64,000 nucleotides of DNA from Chitinophaga sp. CF418. GTDB lineage: Bacteria; Bacteroidota; Bacteroidia; Chitinophagales; Chitinophagaceae. The position numbers and the translations under genes were made by a program. Below are positions 43,732-52,855 of the stretch, one piece after another; position 1 is the stretch's first letter, and each line of letters opens with the position of its first letter. The notes under the pieces are model-generated. The model saw only the letters and a list, made by a program, of their open reading frames with translations. It had not been told where the DNA came from and made no database searches. The stretch is taken from assembly GCF_900142925.1 (NCBI RefSeq), contig NZ_FRCN01000005.1:396128-460127 (forward strand), read 5' to 3'.

Positions 43732-45804
43732 TTAAAATTTAACTTCCACTACCTTGCTCATTTCTGCTTTCACATCTCCCTTCATCACTGCGGTAATTTT
43801 ATACTTATAGATATTTCCGAGGAAGACCTCGTTATCTACCCATTGCGGTTTACCACCATCGACAGTACTGTACAGAATAAAAGGATTATCGTTCTTTGCG
43901 CGGTAGATCCGGAACTGTTTTACTTCCGGCTGATTATATTGCCAGCTTAGCTCTATCTGTTTCTTTTCCGTATTTACCAATCCTTTGAGGCCTTTCACTG
44001 CAGGACGTTTACCTGTTTCAAACCAGATATCGCCGCTTATTTCTTTTGCATGGTTACCGGCATCGTCATATACCACCAGCTCGTAGTAATAAGTGTTCCC
44101 CATTACCAATGCGGTATCGGTATAGCTTTCACGTCTGGAAGTGGTATCCCATGCCGCTACCTGCCGGCGGCTGCTGTCTTTGGTATTGATGCCGTAAAGG
44201 GCATACTTCACTACGTCATGGCTGGAGCTGTTGACCCATTCCAGCACAATCGCACGCAGACTGTCAGACCTGTAAGCTTTTGTGATGAGCGGACGGGAAG
44301 GCGCTATTGTATCTGGTCTTCTCAACATCACGTAGGGTGAATATTCTGAAGGATTGAAGTTCTTGTCTACTGCAATCACTTTATAAAATACATGCGACGT
44401 AAGTGTGTGCAGGGTGATGGTATCAGTGAAACCCGGACGTTTCAGTATCTCACGGGTTACCTCAACAAATTCCTCTTTCGTACTGTTGGCTCTGAATACC
44501 CTGTACCCCTGGAGATCCTTCTCGGTATTGTTTGTCCATGTTAAGGTGACAATACCAAGAGAATCTACCTTACCAGCCAGTCCTACCGGAACAGCAGGCG
44601 GCATACTGTCTATGAGCAGTGCTAAGTATGGAAATGAATAGATGGCCTTACCACTCTTCGTGATCCCTTTAATACGATAGTAATTGGAGACCAAGGGCTT
44701 TTCGTCTGTGAATGTAGCGGCAGATGCCTTTAATGTTGCCAAAGGCAGGAATGGTCCCTTGCTGTTTTCTGCACGGGTGATGATCAGTTTATCCAGCTGA
44801 CGGGATAACTTGCCTGGCAGCGACCATTGCAGTGTGACCTTTTTGTTGTCCACTACAATCATGGTATCCATAATGGGTCTGTCTGATACTGATGGTACAC
44901 CGATACCTTCTACCGTCGTTGAATAAGGTCCATATTCTCCAAAGGGAGTAATACCGCGCACGCGGTAGGTATATTTGTTATCGTTATCAGGCAGGGAGTC
45001 CTGGTAGTAAGAGAACCCATTCTTATCCGGCGAAGTAGGCAGGATAGGCAGTTCTGATACGGGTTTAAAGTTTTTACCATCTGCAGCGCGTTCCACCATA
45101 TAAGCACTGTACATACTGCGGTTAAATTTGGCGAGCCAACCTAAGGTAGCGGTACTGTCAGCGCAGACAATAGCCATTTCAAGCGGTTTTGCCAGCACAA
45201 CAGGTTCGTCCAGGGAAGCTACTACATATGCGGTATCTATTACCAGGTTCTGTGGTTGCTGTGCCGGTGCAATGCGGTATACATAACGTTCTCCTTTCTT
45301 TACATCTCCGTCTTCCATATACAGGCCCGCGCTCTGTGCCGCGGCGATTGAGAGGTCGCAGTTCAGTAAAGCCATGCCCATCCGCCAGTTATTGGTGTTC
45401 TGGCTTTCCATGTAAGCACCGATACCCTGTTCAGGCGTTACTTTTTTAGCACCTTCTCCATAGATCAGCTCCGCGATCATGGCGATACGGTCGTCCTTTT
45501 CTGCAAGGGCTTCCATACGCTGCAGGGTATATGGCTTTAATGGCTGGGGAGTCAGCATGACCGGTTTAGGCTGATTGATCAGTACACCATTTGCAGAAAC
45601 AGTGAAACGTTCAACCGTATAACCATATTTGTTACCAATCTCCCAGGCTATATAGCTGGCGGGCGACCAGCGCAGGCGTACCTTCCCGTTCTTAGGATCG
45701 GCCACGCCCACTATTTTATGTTCATTATCCTGTCCGTAGGAAATACCTGTGCCGCAACATAACAACGTCACTGAAGTCAAAAGGGTCAAGAGGATACGAC
45801 GCAT
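43732..45804 (-). CDS. Secreted fibronectin type III repeat protein of the toxin operon
   Basis: A 690-residue protein with a signal peptide (ending GISYGQ). The first about 200 residues have their own domain (WSPASYIAWEIGNKYGYTVE). About five FN3-like modules follow, recognisable by the repeated VTLTWTNNTEKDLQGYRVFR, IELSWQYNQPEVKQFRIYRA and YYYELVVYDDAG strands. No enzyme motif is visible. It probably forms an extended arm or binding protein in the periplasm or on the surface. It starts five bases after the stop of the 1470-residue gene and ends 28 bases before the barrel gene, so it is clearly in the same transcript. Confidence 0.8.
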   Translation of the reverse strand: MRRILLTLLTSVTLLCCGTGISYGQDNEHKIVGVADPKNGKVRLRWSPASYIAWEIGNKYGYTVERFTVSANGVLINQPKPVMLTPQPLKPYTLQRMEALAEKDDRIAMIAELIYGEGAKKVTPEQGIGAYMESQNTNNWRMGMALLNCDLSIAAAQSAGLYMEDGDVKKGERYVYRIAPAQQPQNLVIDTAYVVASLDEPVVLAKPLEMAIVCADSTATLGWLAKFNRSMYSAYMVERAADGKNFKPVSELPILPTSPDKNGFSYYQDSLPDNDNKYTYRVRGITPFGEYGPYSTTVEGIGVPSVSDRPIMDTMIVVDNKKVTLQWSLPGKLSRQLDKLIITRAENSKGPFLPLATLKASAATFTDEKPLVSNYYRIKGITKSGKAIYSFPYLALLIDSMPPAVPVGLAGKVDSLGIVTLTWTNNTEKDLQGYRVFRANSTKEEFVEVTREILKRPGFTDTITLHTLTSHVFYKVIAVDKNFNPSEYSPYVMLRRPDTIAPSRPLITKAYRSDSLRAIVLEWVNSSSHDVVKYALYGINTKDSSRRQVAAWDTTSRRESYTDTALVMGNTYYYELVVYDDAGNHAKEISGDIWFETGKRPAVKGLKGLVNTEKKQIELSWQYNQPEVKQFRIYRAKNDNPFILYSTVDGGKPQWVDNEVFLGNIYKYKITAVMKGDVKAEMSKVVEVKF

Positions 45805-45809
45805 GTAGC

Positions 45810-48800
45810 TTATAATTTATAGTAGATACTCTTTGTAACTGTTGATGTGATCTGGTTCGTACCTGGTAAACGATACTGCAGTTCTACGGGATAATAAATA
45901 TTACCCTGCAGATCCGGGAAGGTATGCAGCAACAGGTTACCTGCCGGTGTAGAGGTAGTACCGTTGGTGTACAGTCTGCCCGCTTTCGCGCTCAGGTCCA
46001 TATAATCCTCATGCGCTACGTAAGGCACGTAGTACATGAAACGGCATACTCCAGGTCTAACCGGCGCTACTCCATCGCTTACGTTATTGCTTTCCAGCTG
46101 GTAATAGTTATTATCGTTGTTGTACAGGCGTACGGCTTCCAATGGTGGCAATCCTCCGGTAGTCGCTGCATCGCGGGCGAGGGTCATGGATGGTGCAAAC
46201 GGATAGCCATTATAGAGCAATGGCATTATTTTGTTCTGCAGCCATTCATTGTTGGTGCCGGCTTTCAGCAGTATGAGCGGTTTGGTGGAGAAGGTGGCAT
46301 CGCCACTTACATCAAACCTGTCAAATGTTTCTGCAGTATTGAAGCTGGTACCGATCACAGTTACATAGCCGATTGCGATATCAAAGAGATCCTGAGAACC
46401 GGTGACGTTATTCATCTTCTCAGCAAATGTGCCGTACTTGCTGGTGCGGAAATTGTATGAGATGACCTCTTTATCTGCATCAGAGTTAGCGTTGCCTTTC
46501 AGGGCGGTTTGTGTAACAGTGGTGCTATCGCCATCCTCTCCTACAGTAGTCTTGGCGTTCTTCGTTACGTTGTTAGCCGCATTTTCTAAGGACAGTGAAG
46601 AACGGACAATATTATAGGTATAGATCATTTCCTTTGACAGATCTGCAGGGATATCAAAGTTAACCTGTGCGGCAGCTTCATCATAAGATACATTCGTGGC
46701 GGCTACCTGTTTCTGTGCTGAAGTGAAGGCCGCTGTTATGCTGTAGCTTTCACCCTTGTCATCTGTTTTCTGGAACAGCTTAGGCTGACCATATTTCAAT
46801 TTGAGATATCCTTTATTGTATTCACCCGGGAAGAAGTTGTACTGGTTCCTTACAGGATAAGCATACACTACGTTTTCCCAGCTGATGGTCTTAGGTTCTT
46901 CACCAGTAGTGAATGTGCTGGATTTTGTTTCAGAGTCGATGTTCCTGCCATCGCTCTTCAGTGCATCCCAGCTGGCTCCATTCTGTTTCTCAAAATGGAC
47001 TTTGGCACCAGCTGTCAGCTTAGTTAATCCCGGCAGGATATCGCGCTGATTGAGGGTAGCCGACATGCCATCAGGGTTTACAACAATAGCACCTGTGATA
47101 GGCGTCTTATTGTTCATCAGTGTTACTTCATCCAGTTTCACACGGTAAGTAGCCACCTGGTCTAATTCGTTCATCATAGAGAAAGGCTTCTCTATCGCCA
47201 GGTTGAAGGCCACCTGCGGAGAAGAGAACACACTGACATCATTACCCTGATCATCAGGTTTAATGTCGCTGATCACTTCTACATTTATTTCCTTCGCACC
47301 TACTATTTCACACTGAGAGCCCAGTTCTACTTTAATATTAGCAGATCCTTTCACCAAACCACCCAGCACGGAATATTTCACACCAGCCATACCTCTGAAC
47401 CAGGATGGATTAGGCAATTTCGCCTGTACCAGTATGGCTGCGGATAATTTGGCGATATCAAATGACCTCTTCTTTCCCAGTACTTTTACACGGATACCGA
47501 CATTCCCTTTGAGATAAGCGTATGCCTGTCCGGATGCATACCATCCGTTGAAACCGATGATGCTGTTGCTGCCCTTACATCTTGCCTCTCCGTAGTTACG
47601 CAACAGGATGTCAGCGCCTGCGCCTATTGCAAATTCACCATATATGCCATAGTCAAATGAGAAACCCGCTTTGAAGTGTGCGCCAAAACCAAACCCTTTA
47701 CCTGTGCTCATGGTATTTTCCATGGCCATGAAATTGGTATTGACATCATCAAACACTTCACTTACTTCTGCAGGCACCGGTGGCATATCTTCCACTTTTG
47801 AACCCATCATGAAGTAGCTGCTCACCTCCGCTATTCCCACAATGGAGAGTGCATTCATCTGCGAAGGACGGCCTATATAGAGGTACCAGTCATCCTTACC
47901 CACGTGCAATACTGATTCGCCCACCAATCCACGATCATGGAGACCTTTTACTACTCCGGCGATGTTGACATATGTCTTTATGCTGGCATCAAACGAACTA
48001 TTGACGTTGTCGTATCGCATCTTAAACTGTACCCACACCGGGGCAGATTCATCTTCCTTCGCGTCATTTTTGCTTTTGGCTTTCACCACCTGGTGCATGA
48101 CATATCCGGCGCCATCAAACTGTGCATAACGGAAACCACCGTTTGTGCCAAACTGTACTTCCAGCGCTACGTTGGCATTGATCACCACATCTGTGGAAAG
48201 TGCCATTGTCACACCGCCCATGAAACCAAGGCCGGCATCTTTTGATGGTACATATTGGAAGATTTCGTTGACGTCTTTCAAGCCCCCTTTTTCATCTATA
48301 GCGTTCCTCGAATCGTAAGGATCAAAATCTGAAGGGCGTTCCATATGATAAGACATACCACCCATCATACCAGTGATCTGTAACATCGGTGGTATCGGCA
48401 CCCTGACGCCTATATATGCATCCACATGCCAGTAACGGAAGTCATCCTTGGAGCCGAAATAAGCAGTTGCAGAGGCTTTAGGAATAGGTCCCGGCAGGGC
48501 GAAGTCAAGTTTTCCTCTGAAGCCGTTCCCGTATACAGGATGGTTATCAAACAGCGTGATGATACCATGCATCTGGAAAGCCATCACCTTCACGTTCAGA
48601 TCGATATCACTGATCGTTACTTTATCCAGCTTCCAACGTGTATCCACCTTCTCAACAGGCTGGTTGTCCACCATCACGGTTTCTTTGATCTCTTCCTGTG
48701 CTGCTGTAATGGTAAATGAAGTGCTGCCACTGAAACCTTTATCGCCGGAGCCCATAAAGTTCAGCATCACGGTAGCACCTACAGCTACTTTTCCTTCGGA

Positions 48801-50222
48801 AATACCTAAACTCAGCTCGTCGAAAGCGATAGGGAAACCACTCATTTTCGCATCACCTGCTGTTGCTATTTCGAATGTACCACTATGTACATAAGGTTTC
48901 TGTGTGGAAAGGGTCAGGTCTTCGAAAGAGATGTCTTTAATATTCAGTACACTCTTATTAAGCTCTACCTTACCGGTCAGTGTTGCTTTCGGAATGAAGT
49001 CCTTAGGTGTTTTGGTTACTTCTATACGGCAATCCTTGTTCAGGGTAATTTTACCTGCAAAGAAGGAGTAAGTTTTATCCTTGGTGGTGGCGAGTGCGAA
49101 CGAATAGTACGTATCGTTGCCGCGCATACTCACGGAGGCGTCGTAAGCCAGCGGATCATCGCCCAGGAAACCTATTCTCATCTCTCCACCCAGGGAGCCG
49201 CCGTTCAATTTATTCTTGCTGAAGCTCAGTCCTACTTTGTCGATGGACAGTGGCCAGCCGCCAGCACTGGCATCACCCAGTTTTACGATGTTCTCTGCCT
49301 CAACGCTACCGCTCACCCCCTGATCGTCGATGATGAAATTGGACACGGTCACTTTAGGCCGTCCTTTTCCTGAAGCCACCTGCTCCGGCAATCCTACTTC
49401 CAATTCCTGGAGGTAGAAGCCACGCCACAACAGCGGACTGGAAGGATCTTCCAGCATATCTGCAGTAACGTTCAATCCGGATGGATTGGCCAGGTCACTC
49501 ATATCTATGACAGCGTGCTTTACTTTAAAGTTAAAGTCCTTCAGGCCTTTGATACGGAAGGGAGGAATATTGATATCAGCCATGATGTTGCTGAGATCTT
49601 TCGCTGCATTTATAGCCAGGGATGCCTGTACGGTCTCCTTACCCGGATCATCCGGTTCGATCCATCCTTTATCAAACTCAAACACGCCACTCAGATTGGC
49701 CGATTTGAAGCCGTTACAGTCCCATTCCACGTAATTGGTACCATCACCGGGGAATTTGACCTCTACGTGCTCATTAAAGTTGATATGCTGTTCGTTCAGC
49801 AACATCAGCTTGGTAGAGTTGCCTACTCCTATACCTCCCGGTGTAAAGGTGATGTCCTTTCCGCCAAATATCAGCTCGCGGCTGGTACCGGGGAAAGTAA
49901 ACCGGAAATAGGCGCTCAGGTAGGCTCCCTGAGGCGTCATGCGAATACTGTCTATGGCTATGACGTAGACCTTACCGTTTATTTCACGGACAAGCCCTAC
50001 GGGCAGTGTGCCCAGTGATTCGTCGGTCAGGAAATTGATAAACTTGTTCTTTTCCTTGATTTTGTTGAACACACTAATTGCATGATCTACAAGGCTTTCT
50101 TTGGCCGTGTCTTGTGGAAGAGCGGCTGTGGAATTTGTGGCGTTTGCGTAAACAGGCCACAGCAAGAACATTAACAGTGAAAATACTGCCAGTCGTAGGA
50201 CGGGTACAGGGTGGTGCTTCAT
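45810..50222 (-). CDS. Giant secreted beta-rich protein, first gene of the toxin operon
   Basis: A 1470-residue protein with a signal peptide (ending VYANA). I do not recognise a named family. The first about 700 residues consist of regular beta-strand blocks with repeated themes (LSGVFEFDKGW, LNGGSLGGEMRIGFLGDDP, PKATLTGKVELNKSVLNIKD and ISFEDLTLST), like the long beta sheets of AsmA-type or adhesin proteins. Residues about 640-990 have glycine-rich segments that resemble outer-membrane or assembly proteins (FGFGAHFKAGFSFDYGIYGE). The last part has Ig-like patches. No catalytic motif was found. It is a possible structural part of an export or display apparatus for the toxin. Confidence 0.72.
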   Translation of the reverse strand: MKHHPVPVLRLAVFSLLMFLLWPVYANATNSTAALPQDTAKESLVDHAISVFNKIKEKNKFINFLTDESLGTLPVGLVREINGKVYVIAIDSIRMTPQGAYLSAYFRFTFPGTSRELIFGGKDITFTPGGIGVGNSTKLMLLNEQHINFNEHVEVKFPGDGTNYVEWDCNGFKSANLSGVFEFDKGWIEPDDPGKETVQASLAINAAKDLSNIMADINIPPFRIKGLKDFNFKVKHAVIDMSDLANPSGLNVTADMLEDPSSPLLWRGFYLQELEVGLPEQVASGKGRPKVTVSNFIIDDQGVSGSVEAENIVKLGDASAGGWPLSIDKVGLSFSKNKLNGGSLGGEMRIGFLGDDPLAYDASVSMRGNDTYYSFALATTKDKTYSFFAGKITLNKDCRIEVTKTPKDFIPKATLTGKVELNKSVLNIKDISFEDLTLSTQKPYVHSGTFEIATAGDAKMSGFPIAFDELSLGISEGKVAVGATVMLNFMGSGDKGFSGSTSFTITAAQEEIKETVMVDNQPVEKVDTRWKLDKVTISDIDLNVKVMAFQMHGIITLFDNHPVYGNGFRGKLDFALPGPIPKASATAYFGSKDDFRYWHVDAYIGVRVPIPPMLQITGMMGGMSYHMERPSDFDPYDSRNAIDEKGGLKDVNEIFQYVPSKDAGLGFMGGVTMALSTDVVINANVALEVQFGTNGGFRYAQFDGAGYVMHQVVKAKSKNDAKEDESAPVWVQFKMRYDNVNSSFDASIKTYVNIAGVVKGLHDRGLVGESVLHVGKDDWYLYIGRPSQMNALSIVGIAEVSSYFMMGSKVEDMPPVPAEVSEVFDDVNTNFMAMENTMSTGKGFGFGAHFKAGFSFDYGIYGEFAIGAGADILLRNYGEARCKGSNSIIGFNGWYASGQAYAYLKGNVGIRVKVLGKKRSFDIAKLSAAILVQAKLPNPSWFRGMAGVKYSVLGGLVKGSANIKVELGSQCEIVGAKEINVEVISDIKPDDQGNDVSVFSSPQVAFNLAIEKPFSMMNELDQVATYRVKLDEVTLMNNKTPITGAIVVNPDGMSATLNQRDILPGLTKLTAGAKVHFEKQNGASWDALKSDGRNIDSETKSSTFTTGEEPKTISWENVVYAYPVRNQYNFFPGEYNKGYLKLKYGQPKLFQKTDDKGESYSITAAFTSAQKQVAATNVSYDEAAAQVNFDIPADLSKEMIYTYNIVRSSLSLENAANNVTKNAKTTVGEDGDSTTVTQTALKGNANSDADKEVISYNFRTSKYGTFAEKMNNVTGSQDLFDIAIGYVTVIGTSFNTAETFDRFDVSGDATFSTKPLILLKAGTNNEWLQNKIMPLLYNGYPFAPSMTLARDAATTGGLPPLEAVRLYNNDNNYYQLESNNVSDGVAPVRPGVCRFMYYVPYVAHEDYMDLSAKAGRLYTNGTTSTPAGNLLLHTFPDLQGNIYYPVELQYRLPGTNQITSTVTKSIYYKL

Positions 50223-50261
50223 CGGTCAACGGGTGGGAGTCCCTTAATATTAACAATAAAA

Positions 50262-50293
50262 CAAATGTAAATATTTATTGTCCATATTACAAT
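50262..50293 (-). promoter_or_regulatory. Predicted promoter of the toxin operon
   Basis: On the minus strand, ATTG (50290-50293, one mismatch to the -33 TTTG) and TACATTTG (50262-50269, a full match to TAnnTTTG) are separated by 20 bases, the typical Bacteroidetes spacing. Transcription would start near 50258, giving a leader of about 36 bases before the ATG at 50222. Confidence 0.6.
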
Positions 50294-50388
50294 TTTTTAT
50301 TCAGTATCAACTTAATTCAATATGATATTCATTGCAATAGATTGGTTTTCACCCCATATCAGGACTACACCCCGCGCTACAAACACGC

Positions 50389-50409
50389 AGCCCGCCATAG
50401 GCGGGCTGA
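50389..50409. repeat. G+C-rich inverted repeat (REP-like or terminator hairpin)
   Basis: CAGCCCGCC-ATA-GGCGGGCTG is a perfect nine-base stem with a three-base loop. No T tract follows on either strand, so it is more like a REP element than a classic terminator. Confidence 0.6.
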
Positions 50410-50489
50410 TTGCAGCAAATGATTCCATTATGAGGTAATATTGCTAATATGGGTAGATATGCCCCCTGGAGTGAGGCATCAAGTACGCT

Positions 50490-50522
50490 TTATACATGCC
50501 TTATACATGCCTTATGCATGCC
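50490..50522. repeat. Three tandem copies of an 11-base unit
   Basis: TTATACATGCC, TTATACATGCC and TTATGCATGCC follow each other directly. The third copy has one change, which makes GCATGC. Confidence 0.8.
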
Positions 50523-50616
50523 TTTGGGGTGGACTTAAGTTGGACCGATCAGCAGTCATCCTACCGGGGCATATATGGGAACAATGCTTGCCACCCCGGT
50601 AAAATGCCTGCATTCA

Positions 50617-50820
50617 TTACGCCATAGTCTCATTGACCATGGTATTAACTTTCTGTTGGGATTTACGCAAATGACGGTTAGCCATCTCGCGGGCATTATT
50701 TGCGGCGGATTCTGCCTTTTGCAGAAGGCCTTTCATACCTCCATTTTTCCGGCTCAGATATATGATCATTCCAGCTGCTGCCGCGCCGACAATTGAAGCG
50801 GCTATCATTGCTTTTTTCAT
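50617..50820 (-). CDS. Small YtxH-like membrane protein
   Basis: A 67-residue protein with an N-terminal hydrophobic helix (MIAASIVGAAAAGMIIYLSR) and a basic, amphipathic C-terminal half (LQKAESAANNAREMANRHLR). This is the YtxH-like layout: a single anchor and a coiled tail, commonly linked to envelope stress. No partner gene is adjacent. It is divergent from the membrane protein that starts at 50913. Confidence 0.7.
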   Translation of the reverse strand: MKKAMIAASIVGAAAAGMIIYLSRKNGGMKGLLQKAESAANNAREMANRHLRKSQQKVNTMVNETMA

Positions 50821-50883
50821 AACTTGTTCATTTTGGTATGTATAGGTTAATACAAGAGTTATACCAATTGATGACAGATTTTA

Positions 50884-50891
50884 TATTTTTG
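50884..50891 (+). promoter_or_regulatory. Putative -7 box, decides the start of the next gene
   Basis: TATTTTTG is a full match to TAnnTTTG and lies 21 bases before the ATG at 50913. A longer start at 50838 would lie upstream of the transcript start. Confidence 0.45.
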
Positions 50892-50912
50892 CCGGCACAA
50901 TTAAGACCAAAC

Positions 50913-51314
50913 ATGCCCGAAACCACACCTGTTTACAGTATCCCGTTGAAATACCGGAAAATGGAAAATCTGCATATCGTTTTCTGGCTGCTGAAAGATA
51001 TCGGCTGGTGCCTGATCTGGAAGCCGCTGGGCATTGCGATGATTTTCCCTACGCTGATAGTCGCTATTGTTATTGCTTACCGTACACGGCAATTCATGTC
51101 TGAGTTATGCCACAACCTGGCCATCGCCGTTTGGATCACGGCTAACTCTTACTGGATGATCAGCGAGTTCCTGCATTTTGATGCGGAAGTCATTACCGGA
51201 TGGATCACTTATAAGCACCTGGCATTGATACCATTCTTAACGGGGGTATTCATACTGGGATATTATTATGTCTGTTATAAACCAAAACATCCGGAAGAAG
51301 AAGAGACCATGTAG
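50913..51314 (+). CDS. Unknown membrane protein, 133 residues
   Basis: I place the start at 50913 (MPETTPVYSIPLKYRKMENL), because the promoter box at 50884 lies between it and the upstream ATG at 50838. The protein has about four hydrophobic segments: VFWLLKDIGWCLIWKPLGIA, MIFPTLIVAIVIAYRT, LAIAVWITANSYWMISEF and HLALIPFLTGVFILGYYYVC. The tail is acidic (KHPEEEETM). The family is not recognised by name, although similar short four-helix proteins are common in Chitinophaga-type genomes. It converges closely on the SusD gene (stops six bases apart). Confidence 0.7.
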   Translation: MPETTPVYSIPLKYRKMENLHIVFWLLKDIGWCLIWKPLGIAMIFPTLIVAIVIAYRTRQFMSELCHNLAIAVWITANSYWMISEFLHFDAEVITGWITYKHLALIPFLTGVFILGYYYVCYKPKHPEEEETM

Positions 51315-51319
51315 TCATA

Positions 51320-52855
51320 TCAATAGTCCCACCATACATGCTGTAACCAGTCGTCTGTTCCGCCCATTCTGTCCAGCGCTTCCTGGTAGTGGAGGGTGTT
51401 GCTGAATGCTTCGGTAGCGGGATAGAATAAGCGCCTGGGTGGAATGCCGTCTGTCTGGGTTTCATTGCCCATATCGACAATGGGCGCCAGTACAGGAAAG
51501 CCACTGCGGCGCTGGTTGGCATATGCTTCAAACCCATTGGGGAAGAGCGCTACCCATTTCTGCATATTGATCTGTTCAATCTCCTTTCCGGGTGTCAGCT
51601 TGTGCGCACGAACAAATGCCGTCGCTGTATCTTCAGAGATATAACCTATTTCCGGGTATAATTTCAACTGTTCCATAGCCGCGCGGATCCCGGTCTGATA
51701 CCAGGTATTGGCATCATCGGGAATCCATCCCCTGGCTGCTGCTTCGGCCTGCAGGAAGGCCACTTCCGCGTATCCCATATGCAGGAAAGGGGCTTCCGGC
51801 TTATAAAAAGGTTGGTTTAGCACGCAGTACTTATCCGCAGCAGCTACTACCACGCCTTCCGGGCTGACATAATCTTCCTGGTCATCCCAATAGTACAATC
51901 CCGGCGCCATAGACAGGTAGTTCGTAATAGCAGTAATATCATTTCCATTGGCGTCTTTATTGGTAAAAAAGGTAGGCAAACGGGGATCCTTTTCGGCCTT
52001 CAGAAACGCTACAAATGTGCGGCATCCCCTCACCCACTGACGTACATTATCTTCCAGCAGGGCCTGTGCATAACCGTTACCCCGCAGGTCGGGATAGGCA
52101 TAGTCATCATGCAGCATACGGAAATTGTCTTCCGGGCTTTGCATCACGCCCGCAGCTAATGCAGCTGTTACCTGTTGCCTTGCAGTAATGGCGTTCACTT
52201 TTGTTAGCCGCATGGCCAACCGCAGTCTCAGAGAGCCTGCCAGCCGTTTCCATTTTCCGAGGTCGCCATTGTAAACAATATCATTTGAGATGCCCTCTTT
52301 GCTGGGATTGAACTGTGCGGTAGCTTCTGCCAGTTCCTTGAAAAAGTCGGCATAGATGTCAGACTGTTTATCGTACTGAGGGGTGTAGACTTTATTGTAA
52401 TAAGCCAGACCCGCCTGTGAATAAGGAACATCGCCATAGGTATCTGTCAGCAGGGAAAATACGTACACCCGCAATATACGGGCAGCTGCCAGGTAATTGA
52501 CAAGGGCTGTATCGTTCTTATGATTTTCCAGCAGGTCCACCAGTTGCTTTAAGCTCTTTCCATACAGATTTTCCCACATGCAGTTGTTATAGAATTCATC
52601 ACGGATATACTTTCCTCCCCTGCTCATGTCTTCCGCTCCCGTAAGGTACTGCACCATGGGCTGAAAGAGGTAAAGATTGGGATATCCCATCTCACGGCCG
52701 CCGTCCATGAAATAAGCGGCAGCTGTCAGCTGCTCTCCGGGAGGAATACCGTCTTTCGTCTTCGGATCTGTATTGATCTCGTCAAAACCGGCAGTGCAGG
52801 AAGACAGGAATAAAATCATCAGCATGTTCCATCTATGTCTTTTCATTGGCATCAC
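51320..52855 (-). CDS. SusD/RagB-family outer-membrane lipoprotein
   Basis: A 511-residue SusD-like nutrient-binding lipoprotein of the SusD_2 type. A lipobox (LSSC) follows the leader, and the mature protein starts CTAGFDEINTDP, the characteristic opening. TPR-like helices hold GDVPYSQAG, LAGSLRLRLAMRLTKVN and the late AEVAFLQAEAAARGW. It works with the SusC channel directly upstream (stop and start adjacent) as a lid that captures glycans or peptides. The start may be the Met at 52846. No glycoside hydrolase is linked, so the substrate is unknown. Confidence 0.92.
   Translation of the reverse strand: MMPMKRHRWNMLMILFLSSCTAGFDEINTDPKTKDGIPPGEQLTAAAYFMDGGREMGYPNLYLFQPMVQYLTGAEDMSRGGKYIRDEFYNNCMWENLYGKSLKQLVDLLENHKNDTALVNYLAAARILRVYVFSLLTDTYGDVPYSQAGLAYYNKVYTPQYDKQSDIYADFFKELAEATAQFNPSKEGISNDIVYNGDLGKWKRLAGSLRLRLAMRLTKVNAITARQQVTAALAAGVMQSPEDNFRMLHDDYAYPDLRGNGYAQALLEDNVRQWVRGCRTFVAFLKAEKDPRLPTFFTNKDANGNDITAITNYLSMAPGLYYWDDQEDYVSPEGVVVAAADKYCVLNQPFYKPEAPFLHMGYAEVAFLQAEAAARGWIPDDANTWYQTGIRAAMEQLKLYPEIGYISEDTATAFVRAHKLTPGKEIEQINMQKWVALFPNGFEAYANQRRSGFPVLAPIVDMGNETQTDGIPPRRLFYPATEAFSNTLHYQEALDRMGGTDDWLQHVWWDY

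Larger units (their letters stand above)
50223..50616. other. Intergenic region of 394 bases upstream of the toxin operon
   Basis: No gene is supported. The left third holds the toxin-operon promoter, then a G+C-rich hairpin (50389-50409) and an 11-base tandem repeat (50490-50522), which are listed separately. Base composition changes from AT-rich to mixed within the region. Confidence 0.6.

Noticed and set aside
49515..50018. Antisense frame of 167 codons within the 1470-residue gene
   Set aside because: It is a shadow frame without start signals or family similarity.
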